37,635 nucleotides of DNA from Laspinema sp. D2d (GTDB lineage Bacteria; Cyanobacteriota; Cyanobacteriia; Cyanobacteriales; Laspinemataceae), in assembly GCF_025370755.1 (NCBI RefSeq), contig NZ_JAMXFC010000051.1:1-37635 (forward strand). Direction: 5' to 3'. The notes under the pieces are model-generated. The model was given only the letters and a program-made list of their open reading frames with translations. It was not told where the DNA came from and searched no databases. The position numbers and the translations under genes are program-made. The number at the start of each line of letters is the position of its first letter. The first letter of the stretch is position 1. This document shows, in pieces, positions 8,390 to 17,485 of this stretch.

Positions 8390-8420
8390 CCGGGTTTCTT
8401 TAGTTAGGGCAAAAACCCGG
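8390..8420. repeat. CCGGGTTT/AAACCCGG inverted repeat
   Basis: CCGGGTTT (8390-8397) pairs with AAACCCGG (8413-8420). It lies between convergent genes and may end the thiOG transcript. Its arm is related to AGAAACCCA/TGGGTTTCT at 34573-34640, suggesting a dispersed repeat family. Confidence 0.6.
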
Positions 8421-8450
8421 GTCTATTTCTTGGGAGAGAGGGGAAAGATG

Positions 8451-10436
8451 CTATCCAGGGGTGATCGTCCCAGTAAGGGGAGAACTCGCACTCGCGGCAG
8501 ATTTAAGGGGAATACGACCGGCGAGATAGGCTAGACGTCCAGCTTCTACTCCTTGGGCCATTGCTCTTGCCATTGCTGCGGGATTTTGGGCGAGGGCGAT
8601 CGCACTATTAATCAGAACTAAATCTGCCCCCATCTCCATCGCCAGGGCAGCCTCGGACGGTACTCCAATCCCTGCATCCACTACTACCGGAACCTTAGCA
8701 TTCTCAATAATAATCGCTATATTCGCAGCGGTACTAATTCCCTGTCCTGACCCAATCGGTGACCCCAAGGGCATGACTGTAGCACAACCAACCTCTTCTA
8801 ACCGTTTGGCTAACATTGGGTCAGCATTAATATAAGGCAACACGGCAAACCCTTCTTTGACTAATTGTTCCGCTGCTTGCAAGGTGCCGATCGGGTCCGG
8901 TAACAGATATTTCGGGTCGGGAATGACTTCTAATTTGACAAAATTATTGTCCTCTTGGCCTAGGAGTTTTGCCATTTCGCGACCTAATCGCGCGACTCGA
9001 ATCGCTTCCTCAGCGGTTTGACATCCCGCAGTATTTGGCAACATCCAGATTTTACTCCAATCGATCGCCTCGGCTAATCCTTCATGTCCCGGTGCATTGG
9101 TTTGGACCCGACGCACCGCCACGGTCACGATTTCACAACCACTGGCGATAATACTATGTTGCATTTCCTCCATTGACCGATATCTGCCAGTCCCCGTCAT
9201 TAACCGAGACTGGAACGATCGCCCCGCAATGGTTACAGGCTGATCTAACTGTTTTAATAAAGATTCCGGAGAGGGGACAGAGGGTTTGGCTGTGGCGAAG
9301 GTGAGAGAATGGTTCATGGTAGATGGGTTAGGGTGAGGAGATGAGGTAAAAAATCGCTGACAACTAAAGTGCGGTAGCAGGGGATCCGTATTTTCCTGGA
9401 GAATCCAATCGACAATTAGGGAAGCGGTAATCGGTGCCAGTAAAATCCCGTTGCGATAGTGACCCGTAGCTAACGTTAAATTGGCGATCGCACTGGGTCC
9501 CAGAACCGGCCATTCATCCGGGGTCGCCGGTCGATATCCCCACCAACATTCATTGATAGGATAATCCGCCAGGACCGGATAAAGACGCATCGCCCGTTCT
9601 AACAAGCGTTTGATTCCCGCAGGGGTGTTACCGGGGGTAAACCCCACATCCTCACTGGTGGCACCAATAATAATCCGGCCATCTCGTCGCGGTACGATGT
9701 AGGTTTCAGGTCCAAATAATACCCGCGTTAGAAAGGGCTGTACTGTAGAGTTTACCGGGGCTTGCACAGAGAGCATTTGCCCTTTCTTGGGATGAACTGG
9801 AATTGGCAGGAGTTGATGACTCCAGGCCCCGGTTGCCAGGACATAATGGGCGGCGTGTAATTCGCCCTGGTTGGTCCGTAGGGCGACTGCTTGCTGTTGT
9901 CGTTGGATAATCCCTTCTAGGATGACCCCCTCGCGAATCTCGACTCCCAATTCTCGGGCTGTTTTTAATAACGCGTTGGCAAGGGCGCGATTATCCACTT
10001 GTCCATCTTCGGGATACCACCACCCCCCAACGACAGCCTCACCTAAACCCGGCTGGTATAGATCTAGGTGACATTTGTCAACCCAAATGGCGGGAAATTC
10101 TGAATCCGTGGAGGCGGGGGTCCCCGGTGGGGTGGCTTCATAAACCGGGGCGAGGATACCCCCGGGCCAATAGCCGGTAGAAACGCCGCTGAGGTCTTCT
10201 ATTTTGCTAATCCAGTCGGGATAGAGCGATCGCGATCGCAAGCACAAATCCAGCATCGGTCCTGGGGGGACGCCCTCCGCTTGTGGGGCCAACATTCCCG
10301 CTGCGGCATAAGTAGCCCCCTCCTGTAGCGATCGCGTACAAACCGTCACCGATGCCCCGCGTAGTTTCAGGTCAACGGCAATGGAGAGACCGATAATGCC
10401 CCCGCCAATAATAATGATGTCGCTTGATGTCTTCAT
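8451..10436 (-). CDS. thiO/thiG: ThiO-ThiG fusion: glycine oxidase and thiazole synthase
   Basis: A 661-residue bifunctional protein of thiamine synthesis. Residues 1 to about 350 are an FAD-dependent glycine oxidase: the dinucleotide site [17 protein letters not shown] is at 7-23, and [10 protein letters not shown] and [12 protein letters not shown] mark the C-terminal FAD region. It makes iminoglycine (dehydroglycine) from glycine. After a Pro/Ser linker (about 365-392), residues 393-650 are ThiG, which condenses dehydroglycine, 1-deoxyxylulose 5-phosphate and ThiS thiocarboxylate into the thiazole. The ThiG lysine that forms the Schiff base is K501 in [21 protein letters not shown] and VDAGIG are also present. 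This fusion is known from cyanobacteria. ThiS is not in the window. The gene is separated by 209 bp from the upstream ferredoxin-like gene on the same strand. No thiamine riboswitch was recognised upstream. Confidence 0.95.
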   Translation of the reverse strand: MKTSSDIIIIGGGIIGLSIAVDLKLRGASVTVCTRSLQEGATYAAAGMLAPQAEGVPPGPMLDLCLRSRSLYPDWISKIEDLSGVSTGYWPGGILAPVYEATPPGTPASTDSEFPAIWVDKCHLDLYQPGLGEAVVGGWWYPEDGQVDNRALANALLKTARELGVEIREGVILEGIIQRQQQAVALRTNQGELHAAHYVLATGAWSHQLLPIPVHPKKGQMLSVQAPVNSTVQPFLTRVLFGPETYIVPRRDGRIIIGATSEDVGFTPGNTPAGIKRLLERAMRLYPVLADYPINECWWGYRPATPDEWPVLGPSAIANLTLATGHYRNGILLAPITASLIVDWILQENTDPLLPHFSCQRFFTSSPHPNPSTMNHSLTFATAKPSVPSPESLLKQLDQPVTIAGRSFQSRLMTGTGRYRSMEEMQHSIIASGCEIVTVAVRRVQTNAPGHEGLAEAIDWSKIWMLPNTAGCQTAEEAIRVARLGREMAKLLGQEDNNFVKLEVIPDPKYLLPDPIGTLQAAEQLVKEGFAVLPYINADPMLAKRLEEVGCATVMPLGSPIGSGQGISTAANIAIIIENAKVPVVVDAGIGVPSEAALAMEMGADLVLINSAIALAQNPAAMARAMAQGVEAGRLAYLAGRIPLKSAASASSPLTGTITPG

Positions 10437-10645
10437 TAAAAAATTAGGGTAATTTTTTTTATAAAAATAGAGTTTTTGTCAAGTTGCAATCGGTGAAGAT
10501 TAGTTTAAATTTTTATCCCGGACTTCATTCAGTGGTCTTTAATGAATCAGAAAGACAGGGGAGTATAATTTAGAAGAATGCTTTCTCCCTCAAAGAAAAA
10601 ACTGCCCTTAAATTATTATTTCTGAATAGTCAATGCCTCAGCGCC

Positions 10646-10984
10646 TTAACCTTCTGCGGTCCATACCGGATTTTCCCCTTGTCCCCAGAATCCTTCATAT
10701 TTTGTCAACTTTACATCACCTAAAACTTGAGTTTGACAAGCTAATCGGAGATTTTTTGCGGGAGAATGAGGAGGGAGCGATCGGCGAGTTCGGTCTCGCC
10801 AGTTGGGAGCCGAGACTTCCCCTTTAATCTCCACTGCACAAGTTCCACAACTGCCCAGACCCCGACAATTAATCAATTTGGCCTTGCCATTGTACAGGTC
10901 AATTCCGTTATCTAACAAAACCTGCCGGAGATTGGCCCCGCGATCGCACTGTAAGGTTTTTCCTGCAACTTCTACTTTTGGCAT
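10646..10984 (-). CDS. [2Fe-2S] ferredoxin-like protein
   Basis: A 112-residue protein with the beta-grasp fold of [2Fe-2S] ferredoxins. The ligand cysteines are C40, C46, C49 (in NCRGLGSCGTC) and C83 (LACQTQV), giving C-x5-C-x2-C-x33-C. Photosynthetic ferredoxin has C-x4-C-x2-C, so this is a divergent electron carrier of unknown partner; the RRSLPPH segment before the last cysteine is typical of a cyanobacterial and plastid subgroup as I recall it. ATG 10984 starts it cleanly (MPKVEVAGKTLQC). It is divergent from cimA across a minisatellite, and could be co-transcribed with thiOG 209 bp downstream, although electron supply to that enzyme would be speculation. Confidence 0.85.
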   Translation of the reverse strand: MPKVEVAGKTLQCDRGANLRQVLLDNGIDLYNGKAKLINCRGLGSCGTCAVEIKGEVSAPNWRDRTRRSLPPHSPAKNLRLACQTQVLGDVKLTKYEGFWGQGENPVWTAEG

Positions 10985-11028
10985 CTCAACTCACTCCCAG
11001 CATTTCCCTCTCTATTTTTACACCTTTT

Positions 11029-11226
11029 GGGGAGAGGGGGGATGGGGGGATGGGGAGGATTGGGGAGATAGGGGAGATGGGGGAGATTGGGGAGATGGGG
11101 GAGATTGGGGAGATTGGGGGGGAAACTACTTCAGTCTTTTCTACAAACTTCCCCATCCTCCCTATCTTCCCCATCCTCCCCATCCCCCCTATCTTCCCCA
11201 TCCTCCCCATCTCCCCCCTCTCCCCT
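11029..11226. repeat. Minisatellite pair C between ferredoxin-like gene and cimA
   Basis: A G-rich arm (11029-11122, units such as GGGGAGATT and GGGGAGATG) and a C-rich arm (11149-11226, units such as CCCATCCTC and CTATCTTCC) flank a 26-bp spacer that holds ACTTCAGTC at 11128-11136. The outer ends pair well: GGGGAGAGGGGG on the left with CCCCCCTCTCCCC on the right. It occupies most of the divergent promoter region of two genes, with the right arm ending only 18 bp before the cimA start. Confidence 0.9.
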
Positions 11227-11244
11227 GTCTAAATTACACGACTC

Positions 11245-12876
11245 ATGACCAACACTATGAATGCAGATAGCACCAACCGGATTTGGATCTACGACACCAC
11301 CTTAAGAGATGGCTCCCAGCGCGAGGGGATGTCTCTGTCTATTGAGGATAAATTGCGAATTGCTCACCGCCTCGATCGCCTGGGGGTCCCTTTTATTGAG
11401 GGCGGATGGCCTGGGGCCAATCCCAAGGATGTCCAATTTTTCTGGAGACTCCAAGAAGAACCCCTCCAAAATGCTGAAGCTGTCGCCTTTTGTTCCACCC
11501 GGCGTCCGGGAAAAACTGCGGCAGAGGACCCCATGTTACAGCCGATTCTCTCCGCAGGGACCCGCTGGGTGACGATTTTTGGCAAATCCTGGGATCTTCA
11601 TGTGATTGAAGGACTAAACACGACTCTGGAAGAAAACCTGGAGATGATTCGCGATACCATCGAGTTTCTGCGGAGTCAGGGACGACAGGTGATTTATGAT
11701 GCGGAACATTGGTTTGATGGTTACAAACACAATCCCACTTATGCACTGAAAACCCTAGAAACAGCGATCGCCGCTGGTGCGGAATGGATTGTCTTCTGTG
11801 ACACTAATGGCGGCACGCTACCCCATGAAATCAGCCAAATCACCAGGACTGTGATTCAAACCCTCGGCCAAAATAGCGATATCCCCATCAAGTTTGGGAT
11901 TCACACCCACAATGATGCGGAAACAGCAGTTGCCAACGCCCTATCTGCGGTTTTGGAAGGAGTGCGGATGGTTCAAGGCACTATTAATGGCTATGGTGAA
12001 CGCTGCGGGAATGCCAACCTTTGCTCTTTAATTCCAAATCTCCAGCTTAAACTAGGCTATGATTGCATCGACCCAAGTCACCTGGTTAAACTCACTGAAA
12101 CCAGTCGCTATATCAGCGAAGTTGCTAATCTCGCTCCGGATGATCATGCTCCGTTTGTCGGACTTTCAGCCTTTGCTCATAAAGGGGGAATTCACGTTTC
12201 TGCGGTTCAGCGTAATCCCTTGACTTATGAACATTTACAACCGGAATTAATCGGCAATAAGCGCCGGATTGTGGTTTCTGATCAAGCGGGAATGAGTAAT
12301 ATTTTGGCAAAGGCTGCGACCTTTGGGATTGACCTGAATAAAAAAGATCCCAAATGTCGGCAAATTTTGGAGAAGTTGAAAGAGTTGGAAAATCAGGGGT
12401 ATCAATTTGAGGCGGCGGAAGCGAGTTTTGAATTGTTAATGCATGAAGCAGTAGGCGATCGCCAGACATTTTTTGAAATTAAAGGCTTTCATGTCCATTG
12501 CGAACAACTCGAAGGCATGACGAATGTTTTGGCAACGGTCAAAGTCGGAGTCAATGGCAAAAATATTTTAGAAGCTGCCGAAGGCAATGGTCCAGTCTCA
12601 GCCTTAGATGCTGCCCTGCGAAAAGCCTTAGTTAATTTTTATCCGGCTTTAGCTGATTTTCAACTCACGGATTATAAGGTCAGAATTCTGGATGGTGGGG
12701 CGGGAACTTCGGCCAAAACTCGGGTGTTAGTGGAATCGAGCAATGGTCATCAACGCTGGACGACGGTTGGAGTTTCTACTAATATTATTGAAGCTTCCTA
12801 TCAAGCCGTGGTGGAAGGATTAGAGTATGGGTTAATTCTGCAAAACCAACTCAAGGAAGTGGTAACGGTTTCTTAG
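11245..12876 (+). CDS. cimA: (R)-citramalate synthase
   Basis: A 543-residue enzyme of the alpha-isopropylmalate synthase/homocitrate synthase family. It condenses pyruvate and acetyl-CoA to citramalate, the threonine-independent route to 2-oxobutanoate and isoleucine. The TIM-barrel start IYDTTLRDGSQREG (about 15-28), the metal-binding HTHND (about 219-223) and NGYGERCGNAN (about 248-258) are present. The C-terminal regulatory LeuA dimer domain (from about 410 to the end, with LDGGAGTSAKTRVLVE) is expected to bind isoleucine as feedback inhibitor. WYDAEHWFDGYK-like text (YDAEHWFDGYKHNP) marks the citramalate subgroup rather than LeuA. Two Met codons compete: ATG 11245 and ATG 11257; neither has a strong ribosome site. 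Confidence 0.95.
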   Translation: MTNTMNADSTNRIWIYDTTLRDGSQREGMSLSIEDKLRIAHRLDRLGVPFIEGGWPGANPKDVQFFWRLQEEPLQNAEAVAFCSTRRPGKTAAEDPMLQPILSAGTRWVTIFGKSWDLHVIEGLNTTLEENLEMIRDTIEFLRSQGRQVIYDAEHWFDGYKHNPTYALKTLETAIAAGAEWIVFCDTNGGTLPHEISQITRTVIQTLGQNSDIPIKFGIHTHNDAETAVANALSAVLEGVRMVQGTINGYGERCGNANLCSLIPNLQLKLGYDCIDPSHLVKLTETSRYISEVANLAPDDHAPFVGLSAFAHKGGIHVSAVQRNPLTYEHLQPELIGNKRRIVVSDQAGMSNILAKAATFGIDLNKKDPKCRQILEKLKELENQGYQFEAAEASFELLMHEAVGDRQTFFEIKGFHVHCEQLEGMTNVLATVKVGVNGKNILEAAEGNGPVSALDAALRKALVNFYPALADFQLTDYKVRILDGGAGTSAKTRVLVESSNGHQRWTTVGVSTNIIEASYQAVVEGLEYGLILQNQLKEVVTVS

Positions 12877-12900
12877 AAGAATGTTATCCTAATCCTGTGG

Positions 12901-12937
12901 AAAGGAGTGCTGACATCTGGTCTTGACTCCTTTTTTT
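12901..12937 (+). terminator. cimA terminator
   Basis: AAAGGAGT (12901-12908) pairs with ACTCCTTT (12926-12933), followed by more T (to 12937). It begins 25 bp after the cimA stop. Confidence 0.75.
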
Positions 12938-12961
12938 ATGAAAAAATTTTTAAGGAATTGC

Positions 12962-12989
12962 GAGGGATACGTTCACCCTCCTTTTTTTT
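12962..12989 (+). terminator. Second terminator after cimA
   Basis: GAGGG (12962-12966) pairs with CCCTC (12976-12980), followed by C and eight T. It looks like a backup to the first terminator. Confidence 0.55.
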
Positions 12990-13291
12990 AAGATTATTTT
13001 AGGTAAGTTTTTAAGAGAAAAGCGAGGGAGACACGGGTTATTTTTTAAATAACGGCATTTTTAAGGTCAATAATTTTATTCAACCCCAATAGCGGATGAA
13101 TGGTTAAATATCGCATTAGTTTTTCACCCTATGGCCCGTGGTAGGTTTGTAATCTATCTCTGGATAGAGAATAAATTAAGAGGGAGAATCAGCGGATCAG
13201 TCACTTGCCAAACTGTCACAAACGGTCCGGAATCTGTCGGGTACTAGAATAATAATAAAGTGATTCTTGATCGTCTAGGATTGTAGCCCTC
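12990..13291. other. Promoter region of the DUF3419 gene
   Basis: These roughly 300 bases hold no gene. A -10-like TAGAAT is at 13245-13250, 41 bp before ATG 13292, without a convincing -35. Confidence 0.4.
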
Positions 13292-14377
13292 ATGCAGCGC
13301 TTAGAAAATTCCACTGTCTCAGAAATCAGTTTTTCTCAAGTTCCCGAAGATCCGCGCATCGAGCTTTCTGTTGCGGAAAGGTTGGGAGAATGCCAGGAAA
13401 ATTTATTACGAGTTTTAGTGGTTGCTTCTGGGGGTTGCACGGCGTTGAGTTTATTAGCTTCGCCGATGGTCGGACAAATTGAAGCGGTGGATAGCAATCC
13501 GGCGCAATTGCATTTAGTGGAGTTGCGCCGTCAGGCATTGCTACATTTACCTTTATTTGACCAGATGGCGCTGATTGGGGCCGATCGCACGACGAGCGAT
13601 CGCGAACGACTGGACCTCTACAAAGAATTGCGGCCCTATCTTCCGGAAGCCACGTTATCGTTCTGGGATGCGCGACTGGAACAGATTGCCCAGGGAATCA
13701 ATCAGGTGGGCCGATTTGAGACCCTGACAACTCAGTTATCGGCCCAATTTTCGGCGTTGGGATTGGATCCGCTTCACGATCCAGCCGAGAGTCTTGGTCA
13801 TTCTGGATGGCAAGATTGGGTTGAGTCTATTTTCACCCCCGAGGAACTGGTGAACATTTTTGGGGAAATTCCAGTGCAGGGGTGGGAGGGACTGTCATTT
13901 GGAGAGCATTTTGCTCAGAGATTGGCCGTGGTGCTTAACAAGATGCCTCCCCAGGAAAATTATTTTATGACCCAACTGTTTGCCAACTCCTACGCTGAGG
14001 GGTTCAAAGGGGTCCCAGTTTATTTACAAGGGTTTGCCCAAGGGACGATTTTGGCCCTGGGCACCCAGCGCCTCAAACTGCATGGGGGTCAGTTTTTAGA
14101 AAAAGTTGTGGAACTCGGTCAATCGGGGAGATTTGACCTGATTTCTATGTCAAATTTCGGGGAGGGGATGGATCCGGATGAGTTAGAGGGGGCGATCGCC
14201 AAGATGACGCAATACTTAAATCCCGGTGGCGCTTTAATCGGACGCCGACTCCAGGGCAATTATGATTTAGGGGCGCTGATGGCCCAATCCTTGCACGTGG
14301 ATCGGGAATGGAGCGCTAGATTACAGGAGATGGAACGCTCTTATCTTTACAAAGAGGTCGTGTTGGGGTTTGCCTGA
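13292..14377 (+). CDS. DUF3419 family (BtaA-like) SAM-dependent protein
   Basis: A 361-residue protein of the DUF3419 family. The family includes BtaA, which moves the 3-amino-3-carboxypropyl group of S-adenosylmethionine onto diacylglycerol in betaine-lipid synthesis. A Rossmann-type SAM site is seen at about residues 40-75 (RVLVVASGGCTALSLLA, then IEAVDSNPAQLHLVELR, where the Asp would bind the ribose). The C-terminal part (RFDLISMSNFGEGMDPDELE, then LNPGGALIGRR) completes a methyltransferase-like fold. No BtaB partner is next door, and cyanobacteria generally lack betaine lipids, so the real substrate is open. Start ATG 13292 gives MQRLENSTVSEISFS. It is followed 112 bp later by the STAND ATPase gene on the same strand. 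Confidence 0.85.
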   Translation: MQRLENSTVSEISFSQVPEDPRIELSVAERLGECQENLLRVLVVASGGCTALSLLASPMVGQIEAVDSNPAQLHLVELRRQALLHLPLFDQMALIGADRTTSDRERLDLYKELRPYLPEATLSFWDARLEQIAQGINQVGRFETLTTQLSAQFSALGLDPLHDPAESLGHSGWQDWVESIFTPEELVNIFGEIPVQGWEGLSFGEHFAQRLAVVLNKMPPQENYFMTQLFANSYAEGFKGVPVYLQGFAQGTILALGTQRLKLHGGQFLEKVVELGQSGRFDLISMSNFGEGMDPDELEGAIAKMTQYLNPGGALIGRRLQGNYDLGALMAQSLHVDREWSARLQEMERSYLYKEVVLGFA

Positions 14378-14488
14378 TCCAGTGGCGATCGCTGTTGGGT
14401 GATGAGAACCCAAAATTGCCTGCCTTGGGGAACCCTAAACCCTGACTTAACCCTGAATGAATCCTGACTTAACCCACTTTAAACGGCT

Positions 14489-16270
14489 GTGAAGTCTGAG
14501 GTCCCTGCCCCTGAACTCTTTTTAGTGAGGGGAATCCTCCACAACTCGATTGTTTTCTCACTGAAGCGAGATAAAATTGGGAGTGAACAAAAACTCACTT
14601 ATTTGCATCTAAGACCAAGGCAACAGTCGTCGTTACATAAGGGTGAGAGAACTGCTGTGATTCCTCAAGACTTTTTAAAGGTGGTAACCGTCGAACGGGG
14701 CGTGTCGGACTCGGAAATTCAGGTCTTATCTTATGCGCTGCATGGTGAATCCATCGCCGCGATCGCCATTAACTTGGGCATTCGACCCGAAGCAGTCCGC
14801 AAACGACTCGGTGAAGTGTACAAAAAATTTAAAATCGGGGGCGCTGGACCCGGTAAAATGGCAAAGTTACAACAGATTCTCGTCAGCGAGTATCAGGACC
14901 ATCAGAGTGGGATAACCGTCAACAGTAACGGAATCCTGAATGGGTCCGCCTCTTGTGTTAAATCCATCTATGATTGGGGCGAGGCACCCGATAGTTCGAT
15001 TTTTTATGGGCGAGAACTCGAACTTGCCACCCTGGAACGGTGGATTTTAGAGGAGGAATGTCGGGTTGTGTCCATTTTAGGCATGGCAGGGATGGGCAAA
15101 ACTGCACTCTCGGTCAAACTGGGTCACCAACTCCAAGATCAATTTGATACGGTGTTATGGCGACATTTGCGCCAGGGTCCACCGCTGACTGACCTGCTGG
15201 ATAATCTCCTGAAATTGATCTACCCTCATCAGGGCGCTTATTCGGTTCCGGAACTCCATGACAAAATCTCCCTACTCCTGGAATATCTTCGCCGTCATCG
15301 CTGTTTATTAATCCTGGATGGTGTGGAAACCCTTTTACAAGGGGGTGAACTATCGGGACAGTATCGGGAGGGGTATGAAGACTATGGAGACTTTTTTAAA
15401 CGGCTTTCGTGCCAACCCCACAAAAGCTGTGTGCTGATGACCAGTTTGGAAAATCCCAAGGAAATTAGCTTACAAGAAGGGGATTATTTACCCGTTCGCT
15501 CGCTGCAATTGACGGGGTTAAATACCGAGGCATCGACTCAAATTTTAAAAGATAAAGGATTGATTGAAGAACCCATCTGGGCAAAATTAATTGACCAATA
15601 TCGAGGCAATCCTTTAGAATTGAAAATTGCAGCTCGGACGATTCAAGAATTATTTGGGGGCCAAGTTGCAGAATTTCTAAAACATGGCACGTTAGTGTTT
15701 GGGGAAATTGGGGAATTGCTGGCCCAACAGTGCGATCGCTTGTCTGGGTTAGAAAAAGAAATTCTTTATTGGCTGGCGATCGAACGTCAACCGTTATCCC
15801 TGGAACGTCTGCGCCAGACGATGGTATTGCCAGTACCGTTACAGGAATTATTAGAGGCGGTGGCTTCCCTCGGACGGCGATCGCTGCTTGAAAAAATAGC
15901 CGATCCTGACCGTGCGGTGTTCTCCCTCCAGCCGGTGTTGTTGGAATATGTAACCACCGCTTTAATGAGTCAAATTTTTGATGAATTACACCAGGTTTTT
16001 AATACTAAAAAACCGGAAAATTTTCTGCTTTTCCGCAGCCATGCCCTGGTGCAACCGGAGGCAGAACCCCAGGTTCAACAAGAACAACGCTATCATATTA
16101 TCACGCCCCTTGGCGATCGCCTCCGACGCACGATTAGAAGTGAAAGTCGGATCGTGGATTATTTAACCCAAATTGACACCCTTTTGCAAGGAGAACCGAC
16201 CTTAGAAGTTGGTTATAGTAGCAAAAATGTCAAGAGTCTCCTGAAATCCCTCCAACCGGAGAAAGACTAA
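14489..16270 (+). CDS. STAND (NB-ARC/NACHT-like) ATPase with N-terminal HTH, no sensor domain
   Basis: A 593-residue signal-transduction ATPase. Residues about 58-130 form a LuxR/helix-turn-helix-like module (VSDSEIQVLSYALHGESIAA, then RPEAVRKRLGEVYKKFKI and GPGKMAKLQ). The NTPase follows: YGRELELATLERWI, Walker A GMAGMGKTAL, Walker B CLLILDGVETLL, then a GNPLELKIAARTI motif and a winged-helix region (SLQPVLLEYVTTAL). In the relatives I know, the segment GYSSKNVKSLLKSL (usually GYAxGN) leads into pentapeptide or WD40 repeats; here the protein stops a few residues later. The first start is GTG 14489; GTG 14657 (residue 57, IPQDFLKVV) agrees better with where family homology begins. The expected role is a switch sensing an unknown signal. 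Confidence 0.85.
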   Translation: MKSEVPAPELFLVRGILHNSIVFSLKRDKIGSEQKLTYLHLRPRQQSSLHKGERTAVIPQDFLKVVTVERGVSDSEIQVLSYALHGESIAAIAINLGIRPEAVRKRLGEVYKKFKIGGAGPGKMAKLQQILVSEYQDHQSGITVNSNGILNGSASCVKSIYDWGEAPDSSIFYGRELELATLERWILEEECRVVSILGMAGMGKTALSVKLGHQLQDQFDTVLWRHLRQGPPLTDLLDNLLKLIYPHQGAYSVPELHDKISLLLEYLRRHRCLLILDGVETLLQGGELSGQYREGYEDYGDFFKRLSCQPHKSCVLMTSLENPKEISLQEGDYLPVRSLQLTGLNTEASTQILKDKGLIEEPIWAKLIDQYRGNPLELKIAARTIQELFGGQVAEFLKHGTLVFGEIGELLAQQCDRLSGLEKEILYWLAIERQPLSLERLRQTMVLPVPLQELLEAVASLGRRSLLEKIADPDRAVFSLQPVLLEYVTTALMSQIFDELHQVFNTKKPENFLLFRSHALVQPEAEPQVQQEQRYHIITPLGDRLRRTIRSESRIVDYLTQIDTLLQGEPTLEVGYSSKNVKSLLKSLQPEKD

Positions 16271-16419
16271 GCGATCGCGCTTGACTGTTCAAGAGACAAC
16301 CCCCAACCCCAAAACCCCAGGAAGGGGGCATCACACAACCTTGTTCCCAATCATTTTTGTTGGATGCATCTACTATTTCCAGTCCAGTCCCCTCCCCAAA
16401 ACATCAGGGAGGGCTAATC

Positions 16420-16491
16420 TCCCACCCCATCCTCCCCATCTCCCCCATCCTCCCCATCCACCCCCTCCCCCCCATCTCCCCCATCCTCCCC
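16420..16491. repeat. Minisatellite D, C-rich arm only
   Basis: Irregular CCCATCCTC and CCCATCTCC units run for about 70 bp, starting 150 bp after the STAND ATPase stop. No matching G-rich arm is seen nearby, unlike loci B and C. Confidence 0.85.
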
Positions 16492-17284
16492 AACGTGCAA
16501 CAATTTGGAAAATTTATGATAAACTACTTTAGTAGAGAAAAAACTCTCCACTAAACATCCCACCCAATTCCGTACCCAATAGCAAGCGCCAAAGCGAGTT
16601 CAAGGATCAAGAAGTTCGACTTCGACCCTCTGCGATCGCCCTGGGGATTGATTGGTTATCCAATCGGAAGCCGATGTCACGGCTCTCTGTTGTAGGTAGC
16701 CCCAACAACCTTAATTATTCCCGCAATGTGGAGACTTTCCGACTCTGAAGAAAGCACCTCCGACCTAACTTTGATCAATGCGATCGCCATTCCGGGCAAG
16801 CGTAACCCATCAGGTTAGGTGTTTGGTCATAGCCCGGATCGCAGGAATCGGGAATCAGGCGAAAGGCCCTCGGGAGTCCCAAATCGGGCGATTCGTAAAA
16901 AAAAAATAAAAATAGACTTGCCAAAAGCAGCGTGCTACGATAAAAGATATAAAGTAGCTTTCCAACCGATTACCGAATCTAGGATTTTTCCGAACCGGCA
17001 CTCAACTGACTGAAGTTGGGAATTGCCGCTCAATCCAGATAGTGAAGATAGCGTGGATCGACATTTTTGAGAGTCGAGAACGATGATCATTCCTCCCCTT
17101 GACCTAGAATATCGGCTAGAGCAAAAAGAAAGGAATTTCCAATGTTTCAAAACGTTTCTTTAGCTTCAGGTGGTTTACACAAACCGTGCAAATCTCCGGA
17201 TTATATACCCTGTTCGGCTGGAAGTGTGTCAAGGCCGATGCCAAACCGACTCGACGGTCTAACGAACTTGACTAGCTGAAACTG

Positions 17285-17407
17285 ATGGTAGAAAATACAG
17301 GCACTTATTTAAAGAGGTCTGGAAGCGGAAACCCCCTACTTCGCGCTGGAACGGCATATCGTAATCCAGCAAAAATCCACCGTCAACTCTACGAGGATGG
17401 CGAATAA
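17285..17407 (+). CDS. Possible 40-residue protein, unrecognised
   Basis: ATG 17285 opens a frame MVENTGTYLKRSGSGNPLLR and continues through AGTAYRNPAKIHRQLYEDGE to TAA 17405-17407. The composition is protein-like and it lies 78 bp before the DUF4327 gene on the same strand, but there is no clear ribosome binding site and no family match that I can name. It may be a remnant or chance. Confidence 0.25.
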   Translation: MVENTGTYLKRSGSGNPLLRAGTAYRNPAKIHRQLYEDGE

Positions 17408-17485
17408 AACCGGGCGAAGTATGGTAAAAAGATTGGAAAGCAATTGGTATGTTGTTAGAAGTTTTTGGAAAATTAAAGAGGTATT

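Larger units (their letters stand above)
16271..17485. other. 1.2-kb gene-poor region
   Basis: No convincing gene longer than 60 codons is seen. It holds minisatellite D (16420-16491), the palindrome CTACTTTAGTAG (16524-16535), a CAACTGACTGAAGTTG motif (17003-17018) and one small open frame (17285-17407). The base composition of 16560-17480 is not extreme. Degraded genes or structured RNA are both possible, but I recognise neither tmRNA, RNase P RNA nor 6S RNA motifs. Confidence 0.5.

Noticed and set aside
10437-10645. Thiamine (TPP) riboswitch upstream of thiOG
   Set aside because: The AT-rich leader lacks the conserved CUGAGA and related THI-box segments.
10978-11270. Repetitive frames across minisatellite C on both strands
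   Set aside because: Same cause as at locus B; the frames also overlap the starts of cimA and the ferredoxin-like gene.
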